This document shows positions 1-12,305 of a DNA stretch of 64,000 nt, in pieces. The position numbers and the translations under genes are program-made. The notes beneath the pieces were generated by a model. It did not search any database. It was not told the DNA's origin and saw nothing but the letters and a program-made list of their open reading frames with translations. Within the stretch, counting starts at the first letter, position 1. Every line of letters starts with the position of its first letter. The stretch is from Chlamydoabsidia padenii (taxonomy: Eukaryota; Mucoromycota; Mucoromycetes; Mucorales; Cunninghamellaceae): assembly GCA_025330725.1 (NCBI GenBank), contig JAIWND010000012.1:682001-746000 (forward strand), given 5' to 3'.

Positions 1-1754
1 GAATGATGAACAATGTATTAGGATTCCATTATCACTAATACATGATGACATGTTATTTTGTATGAAACTCTTACTCACAAGTCATCCAAAAGTACAGTTG
101 CTGTCAAAGATGAGTTGAAGTGGTGCATTTCCATACCTGCGGCGTTTGAAAATGTTCCTTGAAAGTTGACCCCAACCTATTTTTTTTTATTTCCTCTCTT
201 CTTCTTTCCCCGTTATTCAAAACCTGTCATCATCACTAGACGTATTCTTCGAACACCACTATCTTTACTTTGGATTAGGTTTCTTGAACAAGATGGATCC
301 CGTTCGACTTGGACTCATAAGATCATCTAAAGTAACAATGGCGGAAACCACATCCCCCTCTGTCTCTCACTTTTTGACCATGCCATCAAAACAATTCTTA
401 TAACAGTGGATTCTCGCCAATACGACCATTAATGAAGATATGTTTCCCATCCTCGAATCAAAAAATAGCTTCACCACCACGACATGCTCACCAGTTGTAA
501 AATTCAACAACAACCGGCTGATTTAAAGAGAAACAGTGGTAATTCTGTCAAGATTGACTGCAGTGGGCAAATGGATTGAAGTCAGGAAACACAATGGATG
601 GAAATGAAGATAAACAGGTTACTGGAGCTTGTTTGATCCTGTCGGCAGATCAACTATTATAATACCAAGTAAGGTTACAAAAGAAAAACAACCAGGATGG
701 ATATAAAAACTAACTAACATTATTATGATGATCGGATCGATTATGTAACTGACGCAATATTGCCTGATTCTCTTCCGATGATGTCTTCCGGGTGGTCTTC
801 CTCGTCTTTTTCGACACGGGCAACATATTTTGGATAGGGGACCCTTTGATGATCATCTTTACATCTGACATACCATTGTATTAATGACAATCACATTATA
901 ATCACCACCACCAGCAGCACAGCACTAACATCGGCAGCAACAATAACATTGTGATCAAGGATAATAGAATACCCGGGACAGGATGACTTTTTGGTGCATT
1001 CTTTGGCTGCAATCAATCATCAGGTAAGTCAAGGAACATTGTTTTTTTTTTGTTACTATTTTATGCTAACTTATCTTTTGTTATCCTCTAGATGCTATCA
1101 TCATGCTTTTAATAGACTACAACAACTTGTTTACTGGACCTACTCTTATTATATTAGTTAGTGATTCCCTTGATTTTATTCACTAATACTTGATAGTATT
1201 ACTTCCTCTAGCCCCCCCCCCACAATTTACATCTATTGCATTACACATTACATAATATTTTTATATTATATCTATTGACAATAAAAAACGACTTTATATT
1301 AAACTGCATTGACTTTCCAGGGTTAAATACATCGAGGTTGCAATTGTTTGATATACATTGGCTTAATGTGTCGGGATTTGAATCTGACAATGCGCATTAA
1401 TTGACAGGCTGTATGTCATAAAGAAAGGTAGTAAAAGACGCATGGATAAAAAAAGAAAAACTGCGATATCTTAATTTGTAATATGCATGGCATCTAGGGG
1501 TACTAATGCACAATCATTATACGCCCGGCACACAAAAGGCAATACCATCATGAGACGAATAGGATAAGTAAAAAAAGTCTAGGTGTCACATAATCGAATC
1601 TTTATTTAGATAATAAAAAACCATATAACTATACTAAAAGGATATATATATATATATAAAAACATAACAGCCATATAAAAAGGAGAAGGAGAGTCATAAA
1701 GGGGGAAGTATACCTATTAATATCTAACTAATTAGGATCCATGGAAATGATGAA
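1..1754. other. Left flank without an intact gene
   Basis: No open frame of 60 codons lies here. At about 783-870 on the + strand a short frame reads VFFDTGNIFW-like, which resembles the first catalytic motif (DTG) of aspartic proteases, but in-frame stops surround it. A further open stretch at 955-1022 ends in a good splice donor (gtaagt at 1023) and could join an exon at 1092 that stops at once. A poly-C run lies near 1211. The last part (about 1600-1754) is probably the 3' untranslated region of the GATA-type gene on the minus strand. Decayed coding DNA is possible but unproven. Confidence 0.4.
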
Positions 1755-3707
1755 TCAAGGCGAATGTTGTTGGTGATGATGTTGTCGATCAGATTGATAA
1801 TCCATAATATGATTGGATGTTATGCGACAGGGTTTGTTGTAAATAATTGGTGGTTGTCGACAGTCATTTTTTCTTGCCATTCCATATCCATTTGCTGATG
1901 ATAACAATGACATTGATTTTGGCGGAGAAGACGATCCAAATAAGGGCATAGAGTAACGATTGTAAGGTTTTGTAGAAGTATCTGGGTGATTGATTAGCAT
2001 AGAGTGCCTCGAGGTAGATGATCGAGTTGTAATACGGGTTGGTGGAGGTAATCTTACAGAGGATGCTGGAGGTGGGAATCTAGATGTTGAGGCAGTTGTT
2101 GGAACAGGTGTATGTTGTGACCTCGTTAATCCATAATCACTATACCTTGCCCTTTCAATTGATAATGGTGTCGATGTAGTTGCCGGAGGTGTTGTTGGTT
2201 GTGAAGATGGAGATAATAGTTGATCACTGTTGGTGGCGGCAACAAGTGAAGACCAGCGTCGTTGTTGTGATTCCTTGTTGATAGCCATTGTTGCTGTCGC
2301 TACTGTAGCATCATCCAAGCACCAAGAAGTCCAATCCATCCATGATCGCACATCCACCTTTCTTTTGGCTGCCTTGACAAAGAGTTCAGCTGGTCGAACC
2401 TTTCCATGGCGCAAGTAGTAGCTTTTACACGTTTCACACCAGTGTCCTTGACCACAAAGGTTTCGATACCATTGATGTGTCTCTGTAACACCGCAATTAA
2501 CACACTTGTTGGATGCTTTTTTCTTCCCCGAGTCCCTATGATGATGTTGTGCGGATGATGTTGAGAATGATGATATCGAGGTTGTTGGTGAGATGGGTGA
2601 TAAAGGTGTGGCATTGTTTGAGTCGGTGGATAGTCTTGATGCCGAAAAAGAGTGTGAAGGTGGAGGTGATAGTGGTGATAAAGCATGATTGGAAGGTGGT
2701 GATAAAGACCGAGGACCAGGACGATTGGCTACAATAAGACGCAGGGGCCGAGGTTCATTATGCTTGAGTTGATATCGGTAACAAGCAACGCATAATTGGC
2801 GTCGTGATGATGGCTTGGTGTTGCAGTTGGTACACATGGTTTTGATTTTGGATGGTCGTGGTGCATGCAGGAGTAGAATCAATGAAGCATACAAAGAAGG
2901 TTGATTGTTGTGATGATGTTGAGATTGCCTTTTTGTAAAACTAGTTGGTGAGTGGAAGGCCGATGATGATGATGAATTGTCGTCATTATCATAATTCTGG
3001 TGGAGAGTGAGATGTGGTCGAGGTAGAGTCATAGGATTCAAGCCGGCAATATCAAACAGGTAATTGGCTAGTTGTATAGAAGCCTCCAGTTGATCATAAT
3101 CCAAGCAATATAATTGGAATCGGAATAAAGTGTTGAGCACATGATTGAGTCGATAGATATGATCTTCTTTAGCCAAGTCAGCATTTTCCAAAAAGCGCAC
3201 ATCAGTACGACCAGGAGTAGTATCATGATTGGCATATCGAAAGAGGTGTAGTAGCCAAGTAGGGAAGAACAAGAAATCCGTCATGACTTCAGGACTTTTT
3301 CTATTTTCCACACGGAAAAAGACCACCATCATTCGCATTTGTCGTGAGAGTTCGGTTGTTTGAATTGGCCGTGATTGTTTTCCTGTTCCAATATGACATC
3401 TAAATGATCCGTTCATATGCCGACCAATAATTTTGACATGAATAGGAGTTGCTTGACCGAAACTGTTCAATTTGACGCTAATAGGTTGTGTTGTCTTGTT
3501 GTTTCTTGATATGTAACAGTCCGTCAGCGTATTCCGTTCGCATGTCGATTCCAATGTAAAACCGCCTTTGTAGAGTTGTTGTTCCCATACTTTCATTAGT
3601 TTTTCTTCGTGTATGAGTTTCTGTTCAGAGGTAATGATGGTTGAAGGTTCAAGTAATTGCTGTATTGATGGTGGTGAGGGTTTTGCCAACAACTTTTCAA
3701 TATCCAT
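1755..3707 (-). CDS. Two-finger GATA-type zinc finger protein
   Basis: Single-exon frame of 650 codons from ATG at 3707. Two Cys4 fingers are visible. The first, at residues about 292-309, is C-x2-C-x10-C-x2-C, with an unusually short loop for a GATA finger. The second, at about 402-427, is C-x2-C-x18-C-x2-C with the NCG-x-TET-x-x-W start typical of GATA fingers. Both are followed by a basic YxLxHxxxRP-like tail, so they look like paired copies. The N-terminal 230 residues are well-ordered and unrecognised; the rest is Ser/Pro/His-rich. GATA proteins bind (A/T)GATA(A/G) and in fungi control nitrogen, iron or light responses; which applies here cannot be said. DNA binding by the first finger is doubtful because of its loop. 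The 5' side faces the XMAP215 gene across about 1 kb. Confidence 0.75.
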   Translation of the reverse strand: MDIEKLLAKPSPPSIQQLLEPSTIITSEQKLIHEEKLMKVWEQQLYKGGFTLESTCERNTLTDCYISRNNKTTQPISVKLNSFGQATPIHVKIIGRHMNGSFRCHIGTGKQSRPIQTTELSRQMRMMVVFFRVENRKSPEVMTDFLFFPTWLLHLFRYANHDTTPGRTDVRFLENADLAKEDHIYRLNHVLNTLFRFQLYCLDYDQLEASIQLANYLFDIAGLNPMTLPRPHLTLHQNYDNDDNSSSSSAFHSPTSFTKRQSQHHHNNQPSLYASLILLLHAPRPSKIKTMCTNCNTKPSSRRQLCVACYRYQLKHNEPRPLRLIVANRPGPRSLSPPSNHALSPLSPPPSHSFSASRLSTDSNNATPLSPISPTTSISSFSTSSAQHHHRDSGKKKASNKCVNCGVTETHQWYRNLCGQGHWCETCKSYYLRHGKVRPAELFVKAAKRKVDVRSWMDWTSWCLDDATVATATMAINKESQQRRWSSLVAATNSDQLLSPSSQPTTPPATTSTPLSIERARYSDYGLTRSQHTPVPTTASTSRFPPPASSVRLPPPTRITTRSSTSRHSMLINHPDTSTKPYNRYSMPLFGSSSPPKSMSLLSSANGYGMARKNDCRQPPIIYNKPCRITSNHIMDYQSDRQHHHQQHSP

Positions 3708-4752
3708 AATCGATAAACGTATAAAGTTAAAAAAAGAAAAAGAAGTAATAAAAAAAAATGGATAAAAAAAAAAGGAAGAAGAAGAGAAAGAGAAATAGAA
3801 AATGGGGGAAAGTCCTTTTTTTAAAAATAAAAATAAAAAGTTGTCTGTCGGAGTTTGACTGTCCGATTTCTTTCATGTGCATAGACACACAAAGTTGGCT
3901 TTGACAGCTTTCTGCATTAAAGTAAATCAATATGATAATCAAACAAGTCATTAAAAAGGTAGTTATTCTACCATGTACTATCTAAAGACAATCTCCCTTG
4001 TTTTCGATCCATACTTCTTTTAATGCGTTGACCTGAGATAGTTGTTCTTTTCTTTCATCCATCAATCAAGTAGGTAACATATGTTGTAGTTATTCCTATT
4101 CTACTCATCAAGATGCATATATTATCACTTGAATGGTTTATATCTTGATATTCATACATTTGAAATCGATCCACTCCAAAAGTATAACCCACAAGACTCC
4201 CCCCCCCCACTCACTCCTTCGCCCCAATTAAAATTCAATCACCGAATAGGGTCATCATTGATCTATTTACAAAAAAAAAAAAAGGTTCAAAAACGTGTGG
4301 CTATAACATGATCTCGCTGTTTTTATCATTGACACTTGCTCAAAGTCGTATTTTCAATAGTTCCTAGATGACATAATTATATCTTGGGATTTCATTACTA
4401 CTTGAGATGAATCAAATCTTATGGGTTGCCTGATTTGGGAGAGTGGAGTGGGATTCTTTTTTTTTTTTTTTTTTTGAAAAAAAGGAAGTTGAAATCCCGA
4501 CGCGCCGCGAACCAAAAGGAACGATTTTTATCACTTCTCGCTTTTTCCTTTCACCTTTTCTTCTTCCACTCTCTCTATCCCACATTCTTGATAAATACAC
4601 ATTATACTTGATACCTAAAGTATCCTAGGCATTAATTATCTTGTGTTATAACTAATTGTTACTGGGTGGTATAGTCATTTGAAGGCGTCAGTTTTTACTA
4701 TCCTTTTCATGAACCTCGACAAGAACGACAACTACTTGATCATACGAAGAAC
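3708..4752. other. Divergent intergenic region, GATA-type gene / XMAP215 gene
   Basis: Shared upstream region of two head-to-head genes. It holds A-rich tracts just upstream of the GATA-type start, C and T homopolymers near 4200 and 4460, and a GAAATCCCGA element at 4491-4500 (see the recurrent motif finding). Small overlapping frames here are low-complexity and are not called. Confidence 0.5.
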
Positions 4753-7700
4753 ATGGAAGAAAACTATCAATCTCTATCAATTACAGATAGACTAAATCAC
4801 AAGGTAATCTAGAAAAAGAAAATCATTCTTACTCACTGATCTATTTTTGTCAAATCTAGGTTTGGAAAGCTCGTTGCTCAGCTTATACAGAACTCCACGA
4901 TCTCTTTAAAACAACTGTAAACGATGTCGACTTCCACCAATATGAAGGATACTTGAAAACTATTGCGACCGATGTCAATGCTGTTGCTCAAGAAACTGGA
5001 CTGAATACTATCTATCAATATGTCAACAATGCACCGAACCCTTCAAGGTAACGATAAATGAAAACACAACAAAGAATGATAATAATATGCATATACTAAC
5101 AATTGTCTTTTTTTTTGGGGGGGGGAATTACACTTTAGCTCTTGCGAATCAGTGGTGGCTGCCTTGGTCCAAAAATGTCTGGGTGCTTCCAAAGCTGGCA
5201 CAAAGCAAAAGGCAACTGACATCATTTTACTGTATGCTGAACTTGGTATGGCCGATCCTGTCGTGGTAAGTATAAAAACATAATAGATTACCAGGATTAA
5301 TAATGGATGATATTAGACTCTGGTACTCCCTGGGCTCGATGCCAAACAACCTAAACTGGTAGCTCAAACGGTAATGGTACTTAGAGAACTAATTAGGTAA
5401 TATAACTAAAGAAGATGGCATGAATAATGCACTATATTCATATCATCGTTTTGCTTTGACTTTTTTTTTTAAAATAGGCAATTCGGTGTCCCAACAGTCA
5501 ACCCAAAACCTTTAATGAAGATATTGTCAAAGCTATTTGGACACACTGACAAGAACGTGCGCGCAGAGGTAACATCATCTCAAAATATGTATATTTACTG
5601 GTACACTAATTCATTACTCACACATCCTATAGGCATTTACATTGACAACAGAACTATACCGATGGATTGGACCTGCTATTAACCCTTCATTGGCTACCTT
5701 GAAACCTGTCCAAACCAAAGAATTGGAGGCGGCCTTTGCAAAACTACCTTCAGATCGACCTACTCCTGAACGACTTTTACGCTCTGAACAACAAAAAATG
5801 ACGGAGGCTGCTACAATGGATGTGGGAATTGGTAAGGGTTGTTTTATGTAGGTAATAAATGTTTGCTATATTCTAATTGATCTGTTTGCATTTTGCTAGG
5901 TGGATCTCATAATGGTCTTGATGACACTGGTGAACCAATGGAAGAAGTATATGTGGACTCCTATGATCTTGCTGATCCCTTGGATCTTACTGCAAAGCTG
6001 TCTGGAAACTTCTATGAACTCCTTGTAAATACAAAAAAAAAAAAAAAAAAAAAAGTTGTGGATGTTGTTTAGGCACAGTCGACTCATTTACTATGATAGG
6101 AATCGAAAAAATGGCAAGAACGGCGTGAAGCTTTGGACTCTCTCCTGAAATTTACCAAAGTACCCAAGCTCATGGACAATGACTACACCTATCTTATAAA
6201 AGCTCTAGTCAAGGTATTTGAAAAGAGTAGGGTATATTTTATCAAGTCACTCACAACTCTTCTTTTATCTAGCGCATTAATGATGCAAACATTTTACTGG
6301 TTGGTGTCACTGCGAACTGTATTGAAGGAATTGCTGCTGGTCTAAGAACAAGCTTTGGGAAATATAAAGAACTGGTAAGGCATGTTATTTAAAAAATATG
6401 AACCCTTTATTAACTAACAGCTCTTGTATTTAAAAAAAGGTGGCTCCTCCCCTGATTGAAAAGTTGAAGGAACGAAAACCATTAGTCTTGGAACAGGTGG
6501 CCAACGCTGCCCATGCGGTCCTCTCCTCTGTGCCAATTATGGAAATCATTGAAGATCTTACTGTCGCTGTGAAACACAAGAATCCTCAAATTCGTACCCA
6601 GTCGGTCAAGCTCATCACCCGCCAACTACAAACCAGACGCCATATTCCGACAAAACCAGAAACTGCTGCACTTGCTCAACTGATGCTTATAACTTTGGAC
6701 GACGCCGATGGTACTGCACGAGAAGTCAGTGCGGAAGGACTAGGAACATTGATGAAGGCCGTAGGTGAAAAGATGATGTTATCTCATATTGATGCTTTGG
6801 ATGATAACAAGAAGAGCAAGATCAAGGAATACCATGGTAAAGCTACAGTCGTGGCCAAGACGGTGGTGGGAAAGAATCATGTTGCTTCTGTATCTAAAAC
6901 TTCAGTGACAATGCAAAAAAAGGTAATCAAAACTATAAAAGAAACGATTCTGACAGATATTAACATATACTCATCTGCATTCTTACCAATCTTCACAACA
7001 GGTCATTAAACCATTCAAGCCTGTGATATCCCAACCTGAATCCATGATTATCGATGATGCATTGACGTTTCCAGCAACTGTATCAGCACCAAAGCGTAAA
7101 CCCACCTCTAATCCTCTTGGTGAAAGAAACAAGAAACAAGCTCTCTCTTCGACCAGACCTAAATCCGGCACTGTGACAAAACCAACTATCGGCACACCAG
7201 CTAAAGCAGCCAAACTACCTACCTCTAGTGGAATCGAAGAAGTAAAATACAAATTCACGCCTGAAGATGCTGAAGCACGTGTGGGCAATTATATTCCTGC
7301 GAAGATTTGGGACGATATTGGACAAGGACAATGGAAGGTGCGACTGGCGGCTATGGAATCTCTACACAATCATTTTGCTATGCGTCCTACTGATATCGAA
7401 GCCGAAATCGTTGTCCGCTGTTTATCTAAAAAGCCCGGGTGGAAGGAGATGAACTTCCAGGTGATGACCAAGCTATATAATGTGATGCAATTACTCGCTG
7501 AAACTTGTCCAACCTTCTCAAGATCTTGTGTTGCTATTGGTATTCCTGGTAAGTAAACTCGAAATCTGAAAAAGAAAGTATACTAATGATGGCTCTTGCA
7601 GGATTGGTCGAGAAACTAGGTGATGCCAAACTCAAGAAACCTGCTTCGGATTGCCTGGTCTGCTTTGCTGAAAGGACATCACTGCAGTTTGTTTTGTCTC

Positions 7701-7913
7701 AAGCTTATCCGATCTGGAAGAAGGCCAAATCACCTAAAATAATGGCGGACGCTCTAATCTGGATACATCAAGCATTGTTGGATTTTGGTATCATTGGTCT
7801 TCAGGCACGCGAACTGATTGATTTTGCAAAAATCGCCTTAACTAATATCAATCCCACTGTACGCAGTAACGCTGTAACATTATTGGGTGCTTTGCGCATG
7901 TATATCAGTCCAG

Positions 7914-7945
<32 letters not shown>

Positions 7946-10900
7946 AAAAAAAAAAAGGAATAGGAACTCATCAATGAACATCTTTTGTTCTTAATAGAAA
8001 TTGTCACTTTGGTCCAAGATGTTGCTCCTGCTCTATTGGTGACCATTGAAGCCGAATTCGAAAAGATGTCCAAGAAGACCCCACCTAACCCTACAAAGTT
8101 CTTTACTTCTGTAAGTACTCAAACGAAATGGATGATTGACTATGTTTAGTTGAATTGAATACTGACTTGTCAAAACTAAACTTAGGGCCCTACTCTCCAA
8201 AGAGGCAGAAATAGCAATAATGATATTGGTGGTGATGATGTGCATGGTCATGGTCATGCTGATACTGATGCTTTGGACTCACTAATCCCTCGTACCGACA
8301 TATCAAATCAACTTGGACAAACTGCTTCTGATTGTAATGATCCTAACTGGAAAAAGCGCAAAGAAGGTCTGGATAAGGTGGTCTCTGTTATTGAAGGTGC
8401 CAACAAGCGAATCAAACCAAGCATTGGTAAGTCTCAACACATTAATTATTCTATTATATGAATACTAATCCTTCTTTTTTATCCTCAGGTGATTTCTCGT
8501 CCGTACTCAAGCAAAGACTACATGATAGCAACAAGATTCTACAAATACAAGCAATAGAAATCACTGGATTATTGGTGCTTTCCATGGGCAAACCATTTGA
8601 AAAATACGTCAAGGCACTCAGCAGTGATATCACTTCGGTATTAGCAGACAACAAAGCTAGCGTACGAAATGCTGGTGTGGCTACTTTGGAAATCATTCGA
8701 CAAACATGTGGACTTGAAGGAATGGTTAGCGCTTTTGGAACAAGTTTGGCAACTGACTCTCCTGTTTTGCGGAAGGAACTATTGACTTGGCTGGCAACCT
8801 TCATGAATGAACAAGACCCTTCTGGAACGACTGCAAACTATTCACCTTTGATATCTCCTCTTCTCTCCTGCTTGCAAGATCGAAATGCAGATGTGCGGAA
8901 AGCAGCACAAAGATTCTTACCTATGATAATGGCCACTACTGGAATCGATGCTGTATTGGATACAGTGTCTGGATTGAATAATACACAACGGCAAACGGTG
9001 GCACCTATTGTGGAAGCAGCTCGTGGATCGGCATTAGAAATGATATCATCAATAACGGCAACAACAACGGCAGCAAGACCTAAACAAGCATCACCACATG
9101 CGACAAGTCGATTGGAACCGTTAGGCTCTACTGTGTTGGACAACAAATCAAGTCCATCAAAATCAGGATTGGAAAAAAAGTTGGCTGGATGTCGAGGTAC
9201 AGTGGTGGAAACAAACTCATTCACCAACGAAGCGTCCTCACCGACACAGAAAACACATCCTCCCTTATTGACCAATGACCTCCGTATCAAGTTACTTCGT
9301 GCGAAAAAGGAACCCCGTTGGCAATTCGACACTCCTGAACCGAACATGGTGGCGGCTCTACGTGTAGCTTGTGAACCACATATTCACATGGACATTGTAA
9401 ACTTGATGTTTAGCTCAAATCACCATGCTGAACGTGATCGACTCAATGCCTTAGATCGACTCAGTGAAGGACTTGGGGGTGTTGATATCTCGATGAACAA
9501 GTATGGGCTGGATTATGCCGACATGAAGAAACGCTACCTGGCCAACTCGGACTTTATCTTCAAGTATCTAACGATCCGATTCTTCGACACCAATACAAGT
9601 ATCCTTATCAAATGCTTGCATCTGGCCCAACAATTGGTCGACACTTTTGACAGCGAAGGTGCCACTTTCTCGGAATACGAAGCGGTTTCATTCATACCAT
9701 TCTTAATCAACAAGGTAAAAGGAAGAAGAAGAAAGGAAACAATCGTAACTAATGTTTATATTTTACTATCACATATAGGTTGGTGATCCAAAGGAAACAA
9801 TACGTACAAGAATCCGATCCATCCTCAAGAAGATCTGCACCATATATCCTGCAAGTAAAATGGTCAACTATCTGTTGGATGCCTCCGTCAACTCCAAGAA
9901 CGCGAAAACTCGGATCGAATGTCTGGATGAAGTGGGGTCTTTGATTCAAGAATATGGCATCTCCGTCATGCTCCCACACAAGGCTCTACCAATCATCGCT
10001 AGTCATATCCGTGATCGTGATGCTGCTGTCCGACAAGCTTCCTTGAATGCCATTGCTCAAGCTTATATCCTCATTGGTGAACCTGTGGTCAAATACGTCG
10101 GTCGCCTAAATGAAGTCGAAAAGGGTCTGTTGGAGGAACGATTGAAACGAACGAAAACATTACAAAGTATCCTTGATGAAGATGAAGGAGGCCAACAGCA
10201 ACAACAACAACAACCTCTTGATGAAATGGATATCGATGATCCACAACCTGTCAACAATTCAATCTCTCCATCCAACTCAATTGGTGTTGCTTCTACGCCT
10301 TCTTTAACACCAAAGGTGCAACATAATGCTGTCAACTATCAACATGATCATATAACATCCTGGCATGAAGATTCTATGACGGAGCCAATGGAATCAGTCA
10401 GATCCTTCTCAAAAAATCAACCTCAACTTCCAACACAACATGTCTCTTCTTCACCTCGACTCACTGAACTACAGCACCGACAGCCTCAAGTATATAATGG
10501 TCAACAGATTATAGCACAGATCACTGGCGGTGACCCACAAACTGTAATTGAAGCTCTGAAGCAGCTGGACAAACAACTTAAGGCAAGACCTGCGGTGATT
10601 CTATCAGATATTGACCCACTGGTTAATGCTATTACTTATCAAGTCCGCCGGTCCTTTTCTACTGTGGATCGTCTCAACCCTGTAAAAACTCGTCTATGTA
10701 AACATCTTGTCAATGCTCTGGTCCTCTTATTCTCAAACACGAATCTTACTGGCGCTGTATCACAAAACTCGATTCACCATTTACTACAAGAATTGCCTCG
10801 ACCTTTGTTTGATCAAAATATCTTGACCCTGGAATCTGGTCCTCAACTATCAAAAGCTCTCAATGTCGCCATGCTTAAAATTTTGGAGAACAGTCAACGG

Positions 10901-12066
10901 AATGCAACATTCAGGTAAACAATGATAAAAGGTATTCATTACATGTCTATTGGACTCTCATCCCTAACCTTCTTCTATTTCGTTTTGGAATAGTGCTCTT
11001 TTATCGATACTGGCAAGCTGCTCGGGTGTGCTACAAAGTGGTGACACATCTGATGGAAAAGGCGCCAAGTATACCGAACTTATTATGAAATGCCTTTGGA
11101 GATTGGCCAAAACAATTCAGGAAACATTAAGATCTGGTGTGCTAAATCCGGATCAGCTTTTATTTGAAATCAACAAATTCTTCTTGGTCGCTCCTCCGAC
11201 TGAATGGAAACAACGTTTAAAGGATAAAGTGCCTCTAGGTGAACTTCCTCTGCGCACGGTGAAAACTATTCTACTGGAACTGGTCAATGGATTGGGTGAA
11301 GATATCTTTAATCACTTGAACTTGATTGGTGATCCTAAAAACAGTGGTATTTACCCTTATATTGTGCACATGCTGGAATCTTCGAAGAAAAAGGGCGAAA
11401 TACGGCCTCGACAGACTGATCTCCCGAACCAAGGCTCAACAACCCGACAATCAACAAAGTCATCACCATCATCATCATCATCATCACCATCAGCTGCTAC
11501 ATACTCACAATACCAACGACAACGACAACAAGTCTCTCCGAATGTGAACTCGCCAATATCAACAAATCAGCAACCAGAGAATTCACCACATCATGAACAA
11601 CACAGTAATTGTTCTTCAGGATCACTCCCTCCATCTGATGGATTACCCATTGACAATCATCCAGGTGGTATGGTGACCGATCGACTCTCATCGCCAGCAA
11701 ACACACACCACTCTCAAGCTCAACCAATGCAAATTGATAGTCCTCCATCGAAATCATCACCTAGTATTGAAACTTCTCCGTTGGAATCTGAAATGAACGA
11801 CACGTTGACAGCAATCTTTGAAAGAATTGGAACAAAGGGCCAAACAAAAGAGGTAATACAGTACAATCACTGTGATTAATTACCATGAACTAATGAACAG
11901 CATCTTTTTTAAATAGGGTATCATCCAACTATATGAATTCCAAAAGAAGTCTCCTCTGGCGATGGACAAGGTCAACAGCTATCTCAACCAAACGGGATCT
12001 TACTTCCAACGATACATTCGACGAGGCCTTGAAAGCTTGGCAGCAGACGATCATGGTGGTTTATAA
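4753..12066 (+). CDS. XMAP215/Dis1/Stu2-family microtubule polymerase with five TOG domains
   Basis: Eighteen exons: 4753-4803, 4860-5047, 5139-5265, 5317-5396, 5478-5568, 5633-5831, 5900-6024, 6100-6213, 6273-6374, 6440-6922, 7002-7548, 7602-7913, 7998-8110, 8186-8426, 8489-9714, 9779-10914, 10994-11852, 11917-12066. They sum to 2,047 codons plus stop. TOG arrays begin near residues 12 (VWKARCSAYTEL), 288 (KKWQERREALDSLL), 620 (WKVRLAAMESL), 881 (WKKRKEGLDKV) and 1209. Each starts with the W/K-R helix that contacts tubulin, except the diverged fifth. A poly-Gln linker follows TOG5. The C-terminal 450 residues match the conserved end of animal XMAP215/ch-TOG, finishing with an LYEFQKKSP...YIRRGLESL helix. 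The family adds tubulin at microtubule plus ends and acts at spindle poles. Budding and fission yeast members have two TOGs and are much shorter, so this layout is animal-like. Confidence 0.95.
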
Positions 12067-12305
12067 CTCTCCTTTCTTTAATCTTACTATTAGATCTACT
12101 CTATATATATATATATATATATATATTTAGCCTGTAGTATATCCTCTCTTCTCGTCATATAATAAAAGCAAAACTTTGAACCTGTCCCTCTCTGTTGGCT
12201 TTTTTTTTTTTTTTTTTTGTGTGTGTGTTGAACATTGGGCCATTATGGTAATTTATACAGTAGAATAAGATATATGTGGGGGGGGGTTGCGCTATAGATT
12301 GTATT

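Noticed and set aside
10063..10335. Antisense frames opposite poly-Gln and Ser-rich coding regions (also 53608-53823, 60539-61066)
   Set aside because: They mirror biased codons of real exons on the other strand.
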